DNA from: Methanocorpusculum sp.
GTDB lineage: Archaea > Halobacteriota > Methanomicrobia > Methanomicrobiales > Methanocorpusculaceae
DNA: 12,801 nucleotides
NCBI GenBank assembly: GCA_017622255.1
Contig: JAGARL010000110.1
Location: 1 to 12,801 of the forward strand
Direction: 5' to 3'
Part shown: piece by piece, positions 6,401 through 12,801 of the stretch
How positions within the stretch are numbered: position 1 is the stretch's first letter
Layout of the letters: each line of letters starts with the position of its first letter
Position numbers and translations under genes: made by a program
Notes under the pieces: model-generated
What the model saw: the letters and a program-made list of their open reading frames with translations, nothing else
Told to the model about the DNA's origin: nothing
The model's database searches: none

Positions 6401-7287
6401 TAGAGCACCCCGCGTTCCTGCAGACGTGCTGCCAGATATCCTTCCTTCACGCCGGAGGTGCTGACGGAAATTTTGGTGATGTCCCACATCTCGGCAACCG
6501 TGCAAAGGAGAATCAGTCCGGGGATGAAGGTGTGAATCCGTTCCGGCGAGACTTTCAGGATTGCCTTTGCCAGTGTGTCCTGCGGAATCTTCAGCAGAGT
6601 CTGCAGTTTTTTCAGTTCAACCCGTCCTGCAGGCAGGGTATCTTCGAAGAGTTCATTGTAGATTTTTACTGCGGCACGAATCGAACCGCCGACTCCGCAG
6701 ATAACTTCCGGCCGCTCTTTCGGCAGGTCTGCTGCGGCCTCGCGAATCGCTTCGGCAATCAGCTTCTCCTCTTTTTTGCTTGGAAGGATGGTTTTTACAT
6801 AGGTGGTGTATGCGGTAAGCGAGCCGATAGGAAGGGAAAAGACGGATTTTACGGTATTGTCTGCATAGAACACAAATTCGGTACTGCCGCCTCCGATGTC
6901 AATTACGAGCCCGCTTGGTTCCTGTACGGACTGCATCGCGCCATAGTAATCATACAGCGCTTCCTCCTCCCCGGAAAGCACAGTTATGGAAAACCCGGTC
7001 CGCTCCCGGACTGCGGCACAAATCTCTTCGGTATTGTCAATATTTCTTAAGGGGGCTGTTGCGATACAGAACAGTTCTGCGGTTTTTATATGGGTGAGAA
7101 TATGGCGGAATTCGAGCAGAACTTCGATGAGTTTCTCTTTTCCCTTGTCGCTCATATGTCCTTTTTTGATGTATCCTGCAAGTCCTGCAGTGAACTTCTT
7201 GTTGAGCATCGGGAGAATTTTTCCGTCCCGGACAATATACAAGACGAGGCGGATGGTATTTGACCCGATATCTATTATGCCGTACAT
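6400..7287 (-). CDS. ppx: Exopolyphosphatase, Ppx/GppA family, short form
   Basis: A 295-residue member of the ASKHA-fold Ppx/GppA phosphatases, which release phosphate from polyphosphate ends or hydrolyse pppGpp. Motifs occur in family order: IDIGSNTIRL near the N-terminus (5-14), ATAPLRN, LSGEEEALYDYYGA, DIGGGSTEF (phosphate-binding loop) and LPIGS, followed by GVGGS further on. The length covers only the two actin-like lobes; the C-terminal HD-like domain of the ~500-residue bacterial Ppx is absent. Overlap with the ppk1 start (TAATG) argues that the substrate is polyphosphate rather than pppGpp. The ATG at 7287 gives the family N-terminus directly. A TTTATAT box at 7325-7319 places transcription start near 7296, leaving a leader of about 9 nt. 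This is the first gene of the inferred ppx-ppk1-cbiZ operon. Confidence 0.95.
   Translation of the reverse strand: MYGIIDIGSNTIRLVLYIVRDGKILPMLNKKFTAGLAGYIKKGHMSDKGKEKLIEVLLEFRHILTHIKTAELFCIATAPLRNIDNTEEICAAVRERTGFSITVLSGEEEALYDYYGAMQSVQEPSGLVIDIGGGSTEFVFYADNTVKSVFSLPIGSLTAYTTYVKTILPSKKEEKLIAEAIREAAADLPKERPEVICGVGGSIRAAVKIYNELFEDTLPAGRVELKKLQTLLKIPQDTLAKAILKVSPERIHTFIPGLILLCTVAEMWDITKISVSTSGVKEGYLAARLQERGVL
6406..6411 (-). promoter_or_regulatory. Ribosome binding site for ppk1 within the ppx 3' end
   Basis: On the minus strand GGGGTG precedes the ppk1 ATG (6400) by 5 nt and lies in the last codons of ppx. With the TAATG stop/start overlap, this supports both the chosen ppk1 start and coupled translation of the two enzymes. 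Confidence 0.55.
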
Positions 7288-7318
7288 AGCCTGTTATCTA
7301 TAATTTTCACGGATTTCC

Positions 7319-7325
7319 ATATAAA
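7319..7325 (-). promoter_or_regulatory. TATA box of the ppx-ppk1-cbiZ operon
   Basis: TTTATAT on the minus strand matches the methanogen TATA consensus well. Its centre lies ~35 nt before the ppx ATG, predicting a start near 7296 and an almost leaderless mRNA, which agrees with the lack of a ribosome binding site before ppx. Confidence 0.6.
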
Positions 7326-7343
7326 TGTCCTCAACGGGGAAGG

Positions 7344-7353
7344 AAAAATACTA
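7344..7353 (+). promoter_or_regulatory. Weak candidate TATA region for tiaS
   Basis: AAAAATACTA (7344-7353), preceded by GG, is the only AT-rich stretch at a workable distance from the tiaS ATG (7388); it would start transcription near 7376. ATATATGATA (7371-7380) looks more TATA-like but is too close to the start codon unless the real start lies further in. The 100-bp gap 7288-7387 thus serves as a shared divergent promoter region. Confidence 0.3.
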
Positions 7354-7387
7354 TCTTCTTCCAGCAGCCAATATATGATACTCGTTT

Positions 7388-8584
7388 ATGTATCTGGGAC
7401 TTGATGATACGGATTCCCCGGACGGCATGTGTACAACGTACCTTGCAGCGCTCATAGCAGAAGCGCTCGAGGCAGGCGGCTGTACGGTTAAAAATATGCG
7501 TTTAATCCGTCTGAATCCGAATGTGCCGTGGAAAACACGCGGAAATGCCGGGGTGTGTATTGAGTTTGACGGGGACATGGAATTCGCGTCACAAACCGCT
7601 GGCGAGTTTATAGAAAAATACGGGATGTTTGATTGTGAGAATACGAATCCGGGTTTTGCGGTCTGTGCAAAAAAGCCTGCGCCGGATTTTTACTATCAGG
7701 CGCTTCGGGAGTTCTGTACGGTGGAGGAAGCAAAGGCGGTACTTGATTCAGTCGGGGCTGTGTATCGCGGATACAAAAATGAACGGGGGTTGATTGGGGC
7801 GCTTGCGGCAATCTGCGCAGAGCTGCCGGATAAAACCTATGAGTATCTGGCATACCGGAAGCCGGAAGCGTTTGGAACGCCGCGGGTTTTTGATGCGGCA
7901 TCCATTCGCACGTCTGCGGAAGCAACCTTCCCGCATGTCTGGGATACCTGGGATTTTTCCGCAGACAAACCGGTCTGCATTCCGCATGGAAAAGATCCGG
8001 TGCTGTTTGGAATCCGCGGGGAGTCGTCTGAGTGGGTGGAAAAAGCGGTTTCGTATCTGAAAACCGAAGAGGTCAGCCGTTTTGTTATCTGGGAAACGAA
8101 TCAGGGAACGGATGCGCATATGCTTCCTTTCGACGGTGAGTTTCTGGAAGGAAGATCCTATGTTTTCGATGGAACAGTTACGACTCCGCCGACAACGCAG
8201 CGCGGCGGGCATGTTTCGTTTGCTGTTGATGGGGTGGTCTGTTATGCGTTTGAGCCGACGAAATCCTTCCGCTCTGTGGTGCGTGAACTTTTAGAAGGGG
8301 ATGAGCTGACGGTTTTCGGCAGTTTCCAGGGCGGAGTTATCCATGTGGAAAAGTTTTGTCTGCGCAGTCCGGCAAAAAAAGAGGTGCGGGTGTCTCCGCG
8401 CTGTCCGGTATGCGGGGGCAGAATGACGTCTGCCGGAAAGGGCAAGGGATACAAGTGCCGGGACTGTTCCGGCAGAGTTCGTGAACCGGTCTATACAGAA
8501 CGCACCCTTTCTGCCGGCTGGTATGAGGTCCCGCCGGATGCCCGCAGGCATCTTGCTAAACCTGTCTGCCGGATTTCAGAATGA
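7388..8584 (+). CDS. tiaS: tRNA(Ile2) 2-agmatinylcytidine synthetase TiaS
   Basis: Attaches agmatine to C34 of the CAU-anticodon tRNA-Ile2 using ATP, so that it reads AUA as isoleucine instead of AUG. It is essential in most archaea and replaces bacterial TilS. The protein has 398 residues, close to the usual ~420, and starts with the diagnostic GLDDTDS (4-10) and GMCTT (13-17); Thr16 aligns with the autophosphorylated Thr18 of the Archaeoglobus enzyme as I recall it. The kinase-like domain is followed by a ferredoxin-like domain with RGLIGALAA (133-141), an OB-fold region (~255-325), and a zinc ribbon with Cys339/342 and Cys357/360. The ATG at 7388 gives the family N-terminus; there is no ribosome binding site, so a short-leader or leaderless mRNA is likely. 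The 3' end overlaps the convergent lipoprotein gene by 9 bp. Confidence 0.96.
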   Translation: MYLGLDDTDSPDGMCTTYLAALIAEALEAGGCTVKNMRLIRLNPNVPWKTRGNAGVCIEFDGDMEFASQTAGEFIEKYGMFDCENTNPGFAVCAKKPAPDFYYQALREFCTVEEAKAVLDSVGAVYRGYKNERGLIGALAAICAELPDKTYEYLAYRKPEAFGTPRVFDAASIRTSAEATFPHVWDTWDFSADKPVCIPHGKDPVLFGIRGESSEWVEKAVSYLKTEEVSRFVIWETNQGTDAHMLPFDGEFLEGRSYVFDGTVTTPPTTQRGGHVSFAVDGVVCYAFEPTKSFRSVVRELLEGDELTVFGSFQGGVIHVEKFCLRSPAKKEVRVSPRCPVCGGRMTSAGKGKGYKCRDCSGRVREPVYTERTLSAGWYEVPPDARRHLAKPVCRISE

Positions 8585-8992
8585 TTCATAGCGCAGCGTG
8601 ACTGCTCTGTTGTCTGGCGTGGTCAGCTTTGCGGACTTTCCTTCTTCCAGTATAGTGAGGGTGTAGTTTCCAAGGTTCAGTTTAATCTGGTAGTTCGGGC
8701 TGTTTCCTTCCCATGCTCCAAAGAGTATGGATTCTCTGTCTTCGCCCGGCTGTTCGGTTTCGATTTCCAGTTTTGCATAGCCGTCATAGAGGAATGTTGC
8801 CTCGTATGTTCTTTTGGTCTGTGCATCATATCCTTCCCACTCGCCGACAATCGGCTGCAGCGTCACCGGCGGGTGGTCTTCTGCCGGGATGTTCGGGATG
8901 GTCTTTCCCGGCTCGGTAATTTCTGTGTTCACACATCCTGCTCCAAACACACAGAGGAGCAGGAGTGTTCCAATAATAAGCAGTTTCTTCAT
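8576..8992 (-). CDS. Small predicted lipoprotein, function unknown
   Basis: I do not recognise the function. From ATG 8992 the protein has 138 residues: a short MKK n-region, a hydrophobic stretch (4-17) and FGAGC with Cys20 as the probable lipidated residue. It would be exported and anchored on the outside of the membrane. After a Pro-rich spacer (~27-45), residues ~48-138 alternate short charged and hydrophobic strands, with GEWEGYD and later FGAWEG, suggesting a small beta-sandwich or barrel. The open frame extends 18 codons upstream, but that would bury the signal peptide behind a polar extension, so ATG 8992 is preferred. It has its own upstream region (8993-9189), separated from the glycosyltransferase by a poly-T terminator, and overlaps the tiaS 3' end by 9 bp. 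Confidence 0.8.
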   Translation of the reverse strand: MKKLLIIGTLLLLCVFGAGCVNTEITEPGKTIPNIPAEDHPPVTLQPIVGEWEGYDAQTKRTYEATFLYDGYAKLEIETEQPGEDRESILFGAWEGNSPNYQIKLNLGNYTLTILEEGKSAKLTTPDNRAVTLRYESF

Positions 8993-9111
8993 GGTTCTTT
9001 TCTCTGTTGTGCTTATGCTGATTTTCTTGCCGCGAAAGGTTATCAAAATCTTGGATGCGGCAGGATTTTTGCTTTCGTTTTGTGAATCATTATGTGGTTT
9101 ATTTCTTGCAC

Positions 9112-9120
9112 AAATATATT
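9112..9120 (-). promoter_or_regulatory. Candidate TATA box for the lipoprotein gene
   Basis: AATATATTT on the minus strand is the best TATA-like sequence in the 228-bp gap 8993-9220. It would start transcription near 9090, giving a leader of ~98 nt. Within that leader TGCCGC (9062-9057) and GCGGCA (9033-9028) can pair as a 6-bp stem around a 23-nt loop. I see no gene or RNA gene in this gap. Confidence 0.4.
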
Positions 9121-9189
9121 GCTTCGAGTAACGATATTTGGCATATACGGGAAAAATGCAGGTAGGGATGCGTATGGTGACGGGAAATA

Positions 9190-9208
9190 CAAAAAAGAAA
9201 AAAAAAAA
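9190..9208 (-). terminator. Poly-T terminator of the argG-glycosyltransferase operon
   Basis: On the minus strand a run of ten T, one C and six more T begins 13 bp after the glycosyltransferase stop. This is a strong archaeal oligo-T terminator without a hairpin and separates the operon from the lipoprotein gene downstream. Confidence 0.7.
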
Positions 9209-9220
9209 CGTTGGAGAGAG

Positions 9221-10159
9221 TTATTTCTTCTTTAACTCTTCAATTTCTGCTTTCAGCAGGGATAATTCGCGAATCTCCTCGCGGTGATATGCAACCATCA
9301 TATCACTTAAGAGTCCCATCATGAACACCAGGATACCCGTGACGATGAGAAGCATGGTCAGAATCGTCAGCGGCAGGTGCTCGATTCCCTGGAACCACTC
9401 GTATACAACGTACAGTCCGCAGACAAAACCGATAAGCGAGAGAATCACGCCGATAGTTCCGAAGTGAAACATCGGGTTGTTCATCTTCCCGTACTTATTG
9501 ATGGCCAGAATAATCTTTGCCCCGTCTTTAATCGGGTTCAGCTTGGTAGGGGATCCCGGGCGCTTTTTGTAGTACGTTGGAACAACTTCAAAGCGGAGAT
9601 TGTGATGTACCACTTCGGAAGAAATCTCTGTTTCAATCTCAAAACCGGATTCGGTCAGATGCATCTGTTCAAGTGAGTCTTTGGTAAATGCCCGGTATCC
9701 GGAGAGAATATCGGTCATATAGACACCATGTGCCCACTTAAACATCCGGTTCATCACATCGTTTCCGAACCGGTTCAGGCGGGTGAGTGCTCCTTCCTCA
9801 TAATCTGCCAGACGGTTTCCGATAACATGGTCCGCACGTCCTGCAAAGAGCGGTTCAACCATGGCGTCGGCAAACTCCGGAGGATTTGTTCCGTCTCCGT
9901 CGAGCATTAAGACATAGGGCTCTTCGATGATTGAGAATGCCTCAATCATTGCACGACCCTTTCCTTTGCCCTGCTGAACAAAGACCTTTGCTCCGAGACT
10001 TTCTGCGATTTCTGCCGTACCGTCTGTTGAACGGCCGTCGGCAACAAGGATATTGTGATATCCTTGTGCCTTCAGTCCTTCAATCACCGGACCAATGGTA
10101 TCCTTCTCATTCAGCGTCGGCAGTAAGACGCAGACCAAATCCCGGTTAATCTCGGTCAT
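9221..10159 (-). CDS. aglJ: AglJ-like family 2 glycosyltransferase, membrane-anchored
   Basis: A 312-residue GT2 enzyme closely resembling haloarchaeal AglJ, which transfers the first sugar onto dolichyl phosphate for N-glycosylation of surface proteins. The GT-A domain (1-~215) shows LLPTLNEKDTIG (12-23), VADGRSTDGT (39-48), GKGKGRAM (64-71), the metal-binding LDGDG (86-90, an Asp-x-Asp motif), DILSGYRAFT (150-159) and FEIETE (173-178). Two hydrophobic helices (~233-253 and ~263-285) anchor it, followed by a charged helical tail (291-312) rich in Glu, Lys and Leu. The catalytic domain is expected on the cytoplasmic face. The sugar cannot be read from the sequence; a dolichyl-phosphate glucose- or mannose-type synthase is the main alternative. 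The ATG lies one base after the argG stop (TAAGATG), implying coupled translation. Confidence 0.9.
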   Translation of the reverse strand: MTEINRDLVCVLLPTLNEKDTIGPVIEGLKAQGYHNILVADGRSTDGTAEIAESLGAKVFVQQGKGKGRAMIEAFSIIEEPYVLMLDGDGTNPPEFADAMVEPLFAGRADHVIGNRLADYEEGALTRLNRFGNDVMNRMFKWAHGVYMTDILSGYRAFTKDSLEQMHLTESGFEIETEISSEVVHHNLRFEVVPTYYKKRPGSPTKLNPIKDGAKIILAINKYGKMNNPMFHFGTIGVILSLIGFVCGLYVVYEWFQGIEHLPLTILTMLLIVTGILVFMMGLLSDMMVAYHREEIRELSLLKAEIEELKKK

Positions 10160-10160
10160 C

Positions 10161-11372
10161 TTACTCGTTCTGGAGCTGGTTTAAGAGTCTTCCCTGAAGA
10201 CCGTAGTACTTGGAGTATCCAATGGAGTCACGCTGGTCGATGCCGGTGTTGGTATCGAAGGAGACTAAGTCCTCGGAGTAGAGTGCGAACGGAGAGGAAC
10301 GTCCCATGATGTGGAGTCCGCCTTTGAAGAGCTGGACGTCAACAGTTCCGGTAACGCGTTCCTGGGTCTTGTTGATGAAGGCTCCCAGGTCGTGGTAGAG
10401 CGGCTCGTGGATTAATCCCATGTATGCGAGCTCTGCCCACTGGTCGTCTACGATGTGCTTGAACTTGAGTTCGAAGCGGGAGAGAACGAGCTTCTCTAAG
10501 TCTGCGTGTGCTGCGATTAAGACGGTTGCTGCCGGGTGCTCGTAGTTCTCACGTGCTTTAAGTCCTAAGACACGGTCTTCGACCATGTCGTTTCTTCCAA
10601 CAGAGTGTTTTCCGGCAATCTTGTTTAATGCAACGATTAAGTCGACGCCTGCCATCTTCTCACCGTTTAAGGAGACCGGGACACCGTTCTCGAATCCAAT
10701 GGAGATGATTTCCGGCTCGTCCGGTGCGTCCTTTAATGCTGCGGTCCAGTGGTAGATTTCCTCCGGCGGGTGGTATGCCGGCTCTTCTAAGCGGCCGCCT
10801 TCGATACTGCGGGACCAGATGTTTTCGTCAACACTCCACGGGGTGTCCTTCTTGACCGGGATTGGGATGTTGTTCTGTTCTGCATATTCAATTTCCCAGT
10901 CGCGGCGCATGTTGTGCTCACGCATTGGTGCGATGATTTCGAGGCCGTTTAAGCGGAAGATGTAGTCGAATCTGAGCTGGTCGTTTCCTTTACCGGTACA
11001 TCCGTGACCGACTGCCTTTGCTCCTTCCTGCTTTGCAATCTTTGCAATCTCGGATGCGATAAGCGGTCTTGCAAGTGCAGTTCCCATTGGGTATCCTTCG
11101 TAGAGTGCGTTTGCCTTGATTGCCGGGAAGACGTGTTCTCTGACGAATGCCTCGCGTAAGTCTAAGGTATAGTGCTTGTCAGCGATGAGGTTTCCTTTGT
11201 CGGTTGCCATCTTGACTTCCGATTCCGGCTGTCCGACGTCTGCTGCGACGGTGATAACCTTGTCGTAGCCGTACATATTCTTTAAGATTGGAACGCAAAT
11301 GGAGGTGTCAAGTCCTCCGGAGAAGGCAAGAACAACAGTGCCTTTTCCTCCTTTCTGTGCTTCTTCAGTCAT
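10161..11372 (-). CDS. argG: Argininosuccinate synthase
   Basis: Joins citrulline and aspartate using ATP to form argininosuccinate, the penultimate step of arginine synthesis. The protein has 403 residues, typical for the family. The ATP pyrophosphatase P-loop is AFSGGLDTS (16-24). [14 protein letters not shown] (122-135), [10 protein letters not shown] (151-160) and [15 protein letters not shown] (179-193) are hallmark substrate-binding segments. The N-terminus has ~10 residues before the first beta strand; ATG 11372 has GGAG (11386-11383) 10 nt upstream and no better in-frame start is visible. argH and other arg genes are not in the window. It is divergent from the parvulin gene across a 125-bp gap and is followed by the AglJ-like gene with one base between them. 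Confidence 0.98.
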   Translation of the reverse strand: MTEEAQKGGKGTVVLAFSGGLDTSICVPILKNMYGYDKVITVAADVGQPESEVKMATDKGNLIADKHYTLDLREAFVREHVFPAIKANALYEGYPMGTALARPLIASEIAKIAKQEGAKAVGHGCTGKGNDQLRFDYIFRLNGLEIIAPMREHNMRRDWEIEYAEQNNIPIPVKKDTPWSVDENIWSRSIEGGRLEEPAYHPPEEIYHWTAALKDAPDEPEIISIGFENGVPVSLNGEKMAGVDLIVALNKIAGKHSVGRNDMVEDRVLGLKARENYEHPAATVLIAAHADLEKLVLSRFELKFKHIVDDQWAELAYMGLIHEPLYHDLGAFINKTQERVTGTVDVQLFKGGLHIMGRSSPFALYSEDLVSFDTNTGIDQRDSIGYSKYYGLQGRLLNQLQNE

Positions 11373-11382
11373 GTATGTATTA

Positions 11383-11427
11383 CTCCAGGTTGGAATAGTG
11401 TATATTCATTTGACGGCTGAGATATTC
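11383..11427 (-). promoter_or_regulatory. argG leader: ribosome binding site and TATA candidates
   Basis: On the minus strand GGAG (11386-11383) lies 10 nt before the argG ATG. Upstream, GAATATC (11427-11421) would start transcription near 11398 and keep the ribosome binding site in the mRNA. GAATATAC (11407-11400) would start near 11377 and lose it. The first is therefore the better fit, though both are weak matches. Confidence 0.4.
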
Positions 11428-11464
11428 AATGCTTGTACATGTCATCCGAAGGCAATCTCTACCC

Positions 11465-11470
11465 TTTATA
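11465..11470 (+). promoter_or_regulatory. TATA box for the parvulin-HEAT operon
   Basis: TTTATA preceded by CCC sits ~30 nt before the parvulin ATG (11498). Normal spacing puts transcription start at about 11494, a near-leaderless mRNA, consistent with no ribosome binding site before the ATG. Confidence 0.55.
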
Positions 11471-11497
11471 CGCTCACGGACGAAATGAGTATTTACT

Positions 11498-11779
11498 ATG
11501 GTACGTGTAAAAGCATCCCACATTTTAGTAAAGACCGAGTCTGAGGCAAAACAGATTATGCAGAAGCTTGCAGCAGGCGATGACTTCGCAAAGCTCGCCA
11601 AGATGTACTCCCAGTGCCCGAGCGGAAATGCCGGCGGCGACCTTGGATACTTCGGCAAAGGCCAGATGGTTAAGCCGTTCGAGACTGCATGCTTTAATGC
11701 AAAAGCCGGCGATGTTGTGGGCCCGGTCAAGACGCAGTTCGGCTATCATGTAATCAAAGTCGTTGACGTGAAGAACTAA
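11498..11779 (+). CDS. ppiC: Stand-alone parvulin-type peptidyl-prolyl isomerase
   Basis: A 93-residue single-domain parvulin, the same length as E. coli PpiC, that speeds cis-trans isomerisation of peptide bonds before proline. The full domain is present: SHILVK (7-12), FAKLAKMYSQCPSG (30-43), GGDLGYFGKGQMVKPFE (46-62) and GPVKTQFGYHVIKV (75-88). Expected active-site residues His8, Cys40, Met57, Phe61, Phe81 and His84 are all present. There is no signal peptide or membrane anchor, so it acts in the cytoplasm and not in surface-protein folding as PrsA or SurA do. The phospho-binding basic loop of Pin1 is absent. The start codon is the first ATG after a TATA box. The following HEAT-repeat gene starts one base after its TAA, so the two are probably co-translated. 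Confidence 0.97.
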   Translation: MVRVKASHILVKTESEAKQIMQKLAAGDDFAKLAKMYSQCPSGNAGGDLGYFGKGQMVKPFETACFNAKAGDVVGPVKTQFGYHVIKVVDVKN

Positions 11780-11780
11780 G

Positions 11781-12801
11781 ATGAACGCAAAAACCTTTGC
11801 CCGTCTTGTTGCAGATTTATCATCCGAGGACTTCGCAAAGGTTGAGGATGCGGCAAATACTATCTGCTCCCTGCGGGATGCAAATGCCTATCCTCTGATT
11901 CTGGATGCACTGCAAAGTGAAACCCCGCTTATCTGCCGGGTGATGCTTTGGGCTCTGCGCAATTATACGATAGCGGATTATGCGCAGTTTCTGCCGTTTG
12001 TCTGTTCGGCAGATGATGATGTCCGCGAGGCTGCGCAGGTGCTGTTTATGGAAGGGGGAGAGGCCGCGTGTAAAACGCTGGTCTCGGCACTTTCCTCTGA
12101 TGATTTGAATCTGCAGTATGGGGCGGTGGAGACGCTTGGCCAGATGCGAAGCGAGTGCGCAAAGCAGCCGCTTCTGGCGTCGCTTTCAGCATCAGCGCCG
12201 GAAGTCCGCGCTCTTGCGGCATATTCTCTTGCCCGGTATCCGGATGATGCGGTAACAGATGCTCTGCTTTCCCGTCTTTCGGATGAGCCGGATGTTCGTT
12301 CTGCGGCTCTTTCCGGACTGAAAGGAAGGGCGCTTTCTTCGGATGCGCTGCTTTCTGTGATGCCGCTTCTCTCAGATGCGGATGCCGGCGTTCGGGCGCT
12401 TGCCGTTTATGTTCTGGATGCGGCTGTTCCGGATTCCGCTGCAGATGATGCGGACTCCCGGGTGCGCCGGGCAATGGCTGAGGTGACGGATTCTGCGGAG
12501 ATTCTTCGAAAGCTCCTGACGGACGTAGATTCATCTGTGCGGACGGCTGCTGCTGATGCCGCAGGAAAGCGGGGTATGCGGATGGATGAGGTGTTGATTC
12601 CGCTTCTCTCAGATGAGATGCCGGGCGTTCGCCGGGCGGCTGCCGCTGCACTTTCGCATGCAGAAGGCGATGCAGTTGTGGATGCGTTGATTCAGGCACT
12701 CTCTGATCCGAAGCTGGGAATCCGTGCGGCTGCGGCAAACTCTCTTGGTAAAATTGGCGGAGAGAAAGCGAAGGCTGCGCTGGTTTCTGCGTCGCAGGTG
12801 A
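11781..12801 (+). CDS. HEAT-repeat protein, N-terminal 340 residues (3' end outside window)
   Basis: The frame from ATG 11781 is open to the window end, giving 340 residues and one extra base. After a ~55-residue helical start, the protein is a series of ~30-residue helical pairs of the HEAT/PBS-lyase type, with recurrent units such as LLSDADAGVRALAVYVL, LLSDEMPGVRRAAAAAL and LSDPKLGIRAAAANSLGKIGG. I count roughly seven or eight units, some degenerate. Such solenoids usually act as protein-binding scaffolds; PBS-lyase-like repeats also occur in phycobilin lyases, but nothing here suggests that chemistry. Two units share an identical 16-nt segment (12363-12378 and 12600-12615). GCG, CTG and GAT codons are frequent, unlike mch, consistent with modest expression. 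No catalytic domain is visible, though one could lie beyond the window. It starts one base after the parvulin stop (TAAGATG) without a ribosome binding site. Confidence 0.9.
   Translation, partial: MNAKTFARLVADLSSEDFAKVEDAANTICSLRDANAYPLILDALQSETPLICRVMLWALRNYTIADYAQFLPFVCSADDDVREAAQVLFMEGGEAACKTLVSALSSDDLNLQYGAVETLGQMRSECAKQPLLASLSASAPEVRALAAYSLARYPDDAVTDALLSRLSDEPDVRSAALSGLKGRALSSDALLSVMPLLSDADAGVRALAVYVLDAAVPDSAADDADSRVRRAMAEVTDSAEILRKLLTDVDSSVRTAAADAAGKRGMRMDEVLIPLLSDEMPGVRRAAAAALSHAEGDAVVDALIQALSDPKLGIRAAAANSLGKIGGEKAKAALVSASQV
12363..12615 (+). repeat. Internal 16-nt perfect repeat in the HEAT-repeat gene
   Basis: The segment CCGCTTCTCTCAGATG occurs at 12363-12378 and 12600-12615, 237 bp (79 codons) apart in the same frame, encoding the PLLSD start of two HEAT units. 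It is coding-sequence duplication within the solenoid, not a mobile repeat. Confidence 0.8.

Noticed and set aside
8537..8552. Perfect 6-bp hairpin GATGCC/GGCATC near the tiaS 3' end as a bidirectional terminator
   Set aside because: It lies within tiaS coding sequence, the loop is only four bases, and no T-run follows on either strand; probably incidental to the codons.
12046..12738. A 230-codon antisense ORF over the HEAT-repeat gene
   Set aside because: Its Pro/His/Gln-rich translation is the reverse complement of Ala/Leu/Asp-rich HEAT codons. The sense frame has clear repeat periodicity and follows the parvulin by one base.

Overview
The window is from a methanogenic archaeon, most likely order Methanomicrobiales. 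A Methanocorpusculum-like genome is my best guess from recall, not from a search. The evidence is methenyl-tetrahydromethanopterin cyclohydrolase (mch), an archaeal Orc1/Cdc6 initiator, the archaea-specific tRNA-Ile2 agmatidine synthetase TiaS, an AglJ-type dolichyl-phosphate glycosyltransferase, a tRNA gene without encoded CCA, and TATA-like boxes 25-30 nt upstream of near-leaderless starts. The window is gene-dense and mostly housekeeping. I see no insertion sequence, prophage, CRISPR array, integrase or defence cassette.

Layout. 1-1569 (+): the 3' end of an acidic, Pro/Glu-rich zinc-ribbon protein, joined with zero spacing to an Orc1/Cdc6 AAA+ protein. 1629-2612 (+): mch, read from a TTG start with a clear ribosome binding site and followed by a hairpin/poly-T terminator. 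2657-3347 (+): tRNA-Val(UAC) followed 11 bp later by hisH. 3351-7287 (-): a probable ppx-ppk1-cbiZ operon combining polyphosphate hydrolysis, polyphosphate synthesis and corrinoid salvage. 7388-8584 (+): tiaS, divergent from ppx. 8576-8992 (-): a small predicted lipoprotein whose 3' end overlaps tiaS. 9221-11372 (-): argG and an AglJ-like glycosyltransferase, one base apart. 11498-12801 (+): a small stand-alone parvulin and, one base later, a HEAT-repeat protein that runs off the window.

The genes cover replication initiation (cdc6 and perhaps its zinc-ribbon partner), the C1 pathway of methanogenesis (mch), amino-acid synthesis (hisH, argG), polyphosphate turnover (ppx, ppk1), cobamide salvage (cbiZ, serving the corrinoid-dependent steps of methanogenesis), tRNA decoding (tRNA-Val, tiaS), cell-surface glycosylation (aglJ-like), and protein folding or scaffolding (parvulin, HEAT). 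Four junctions have the form TAA(0-1 nt)ATG or TAATG, which suggests translation by termination-reinitiation.

Nothing here is clearly a new system. The parts I would look at first are the zinc-ribbon/Cdc6 pair, the ppx-ppk1-cbiZ operon with its Cys-rich CbiZ fusion, the tRNA-hisH dicistron, and the parvulin/HEAT pair.
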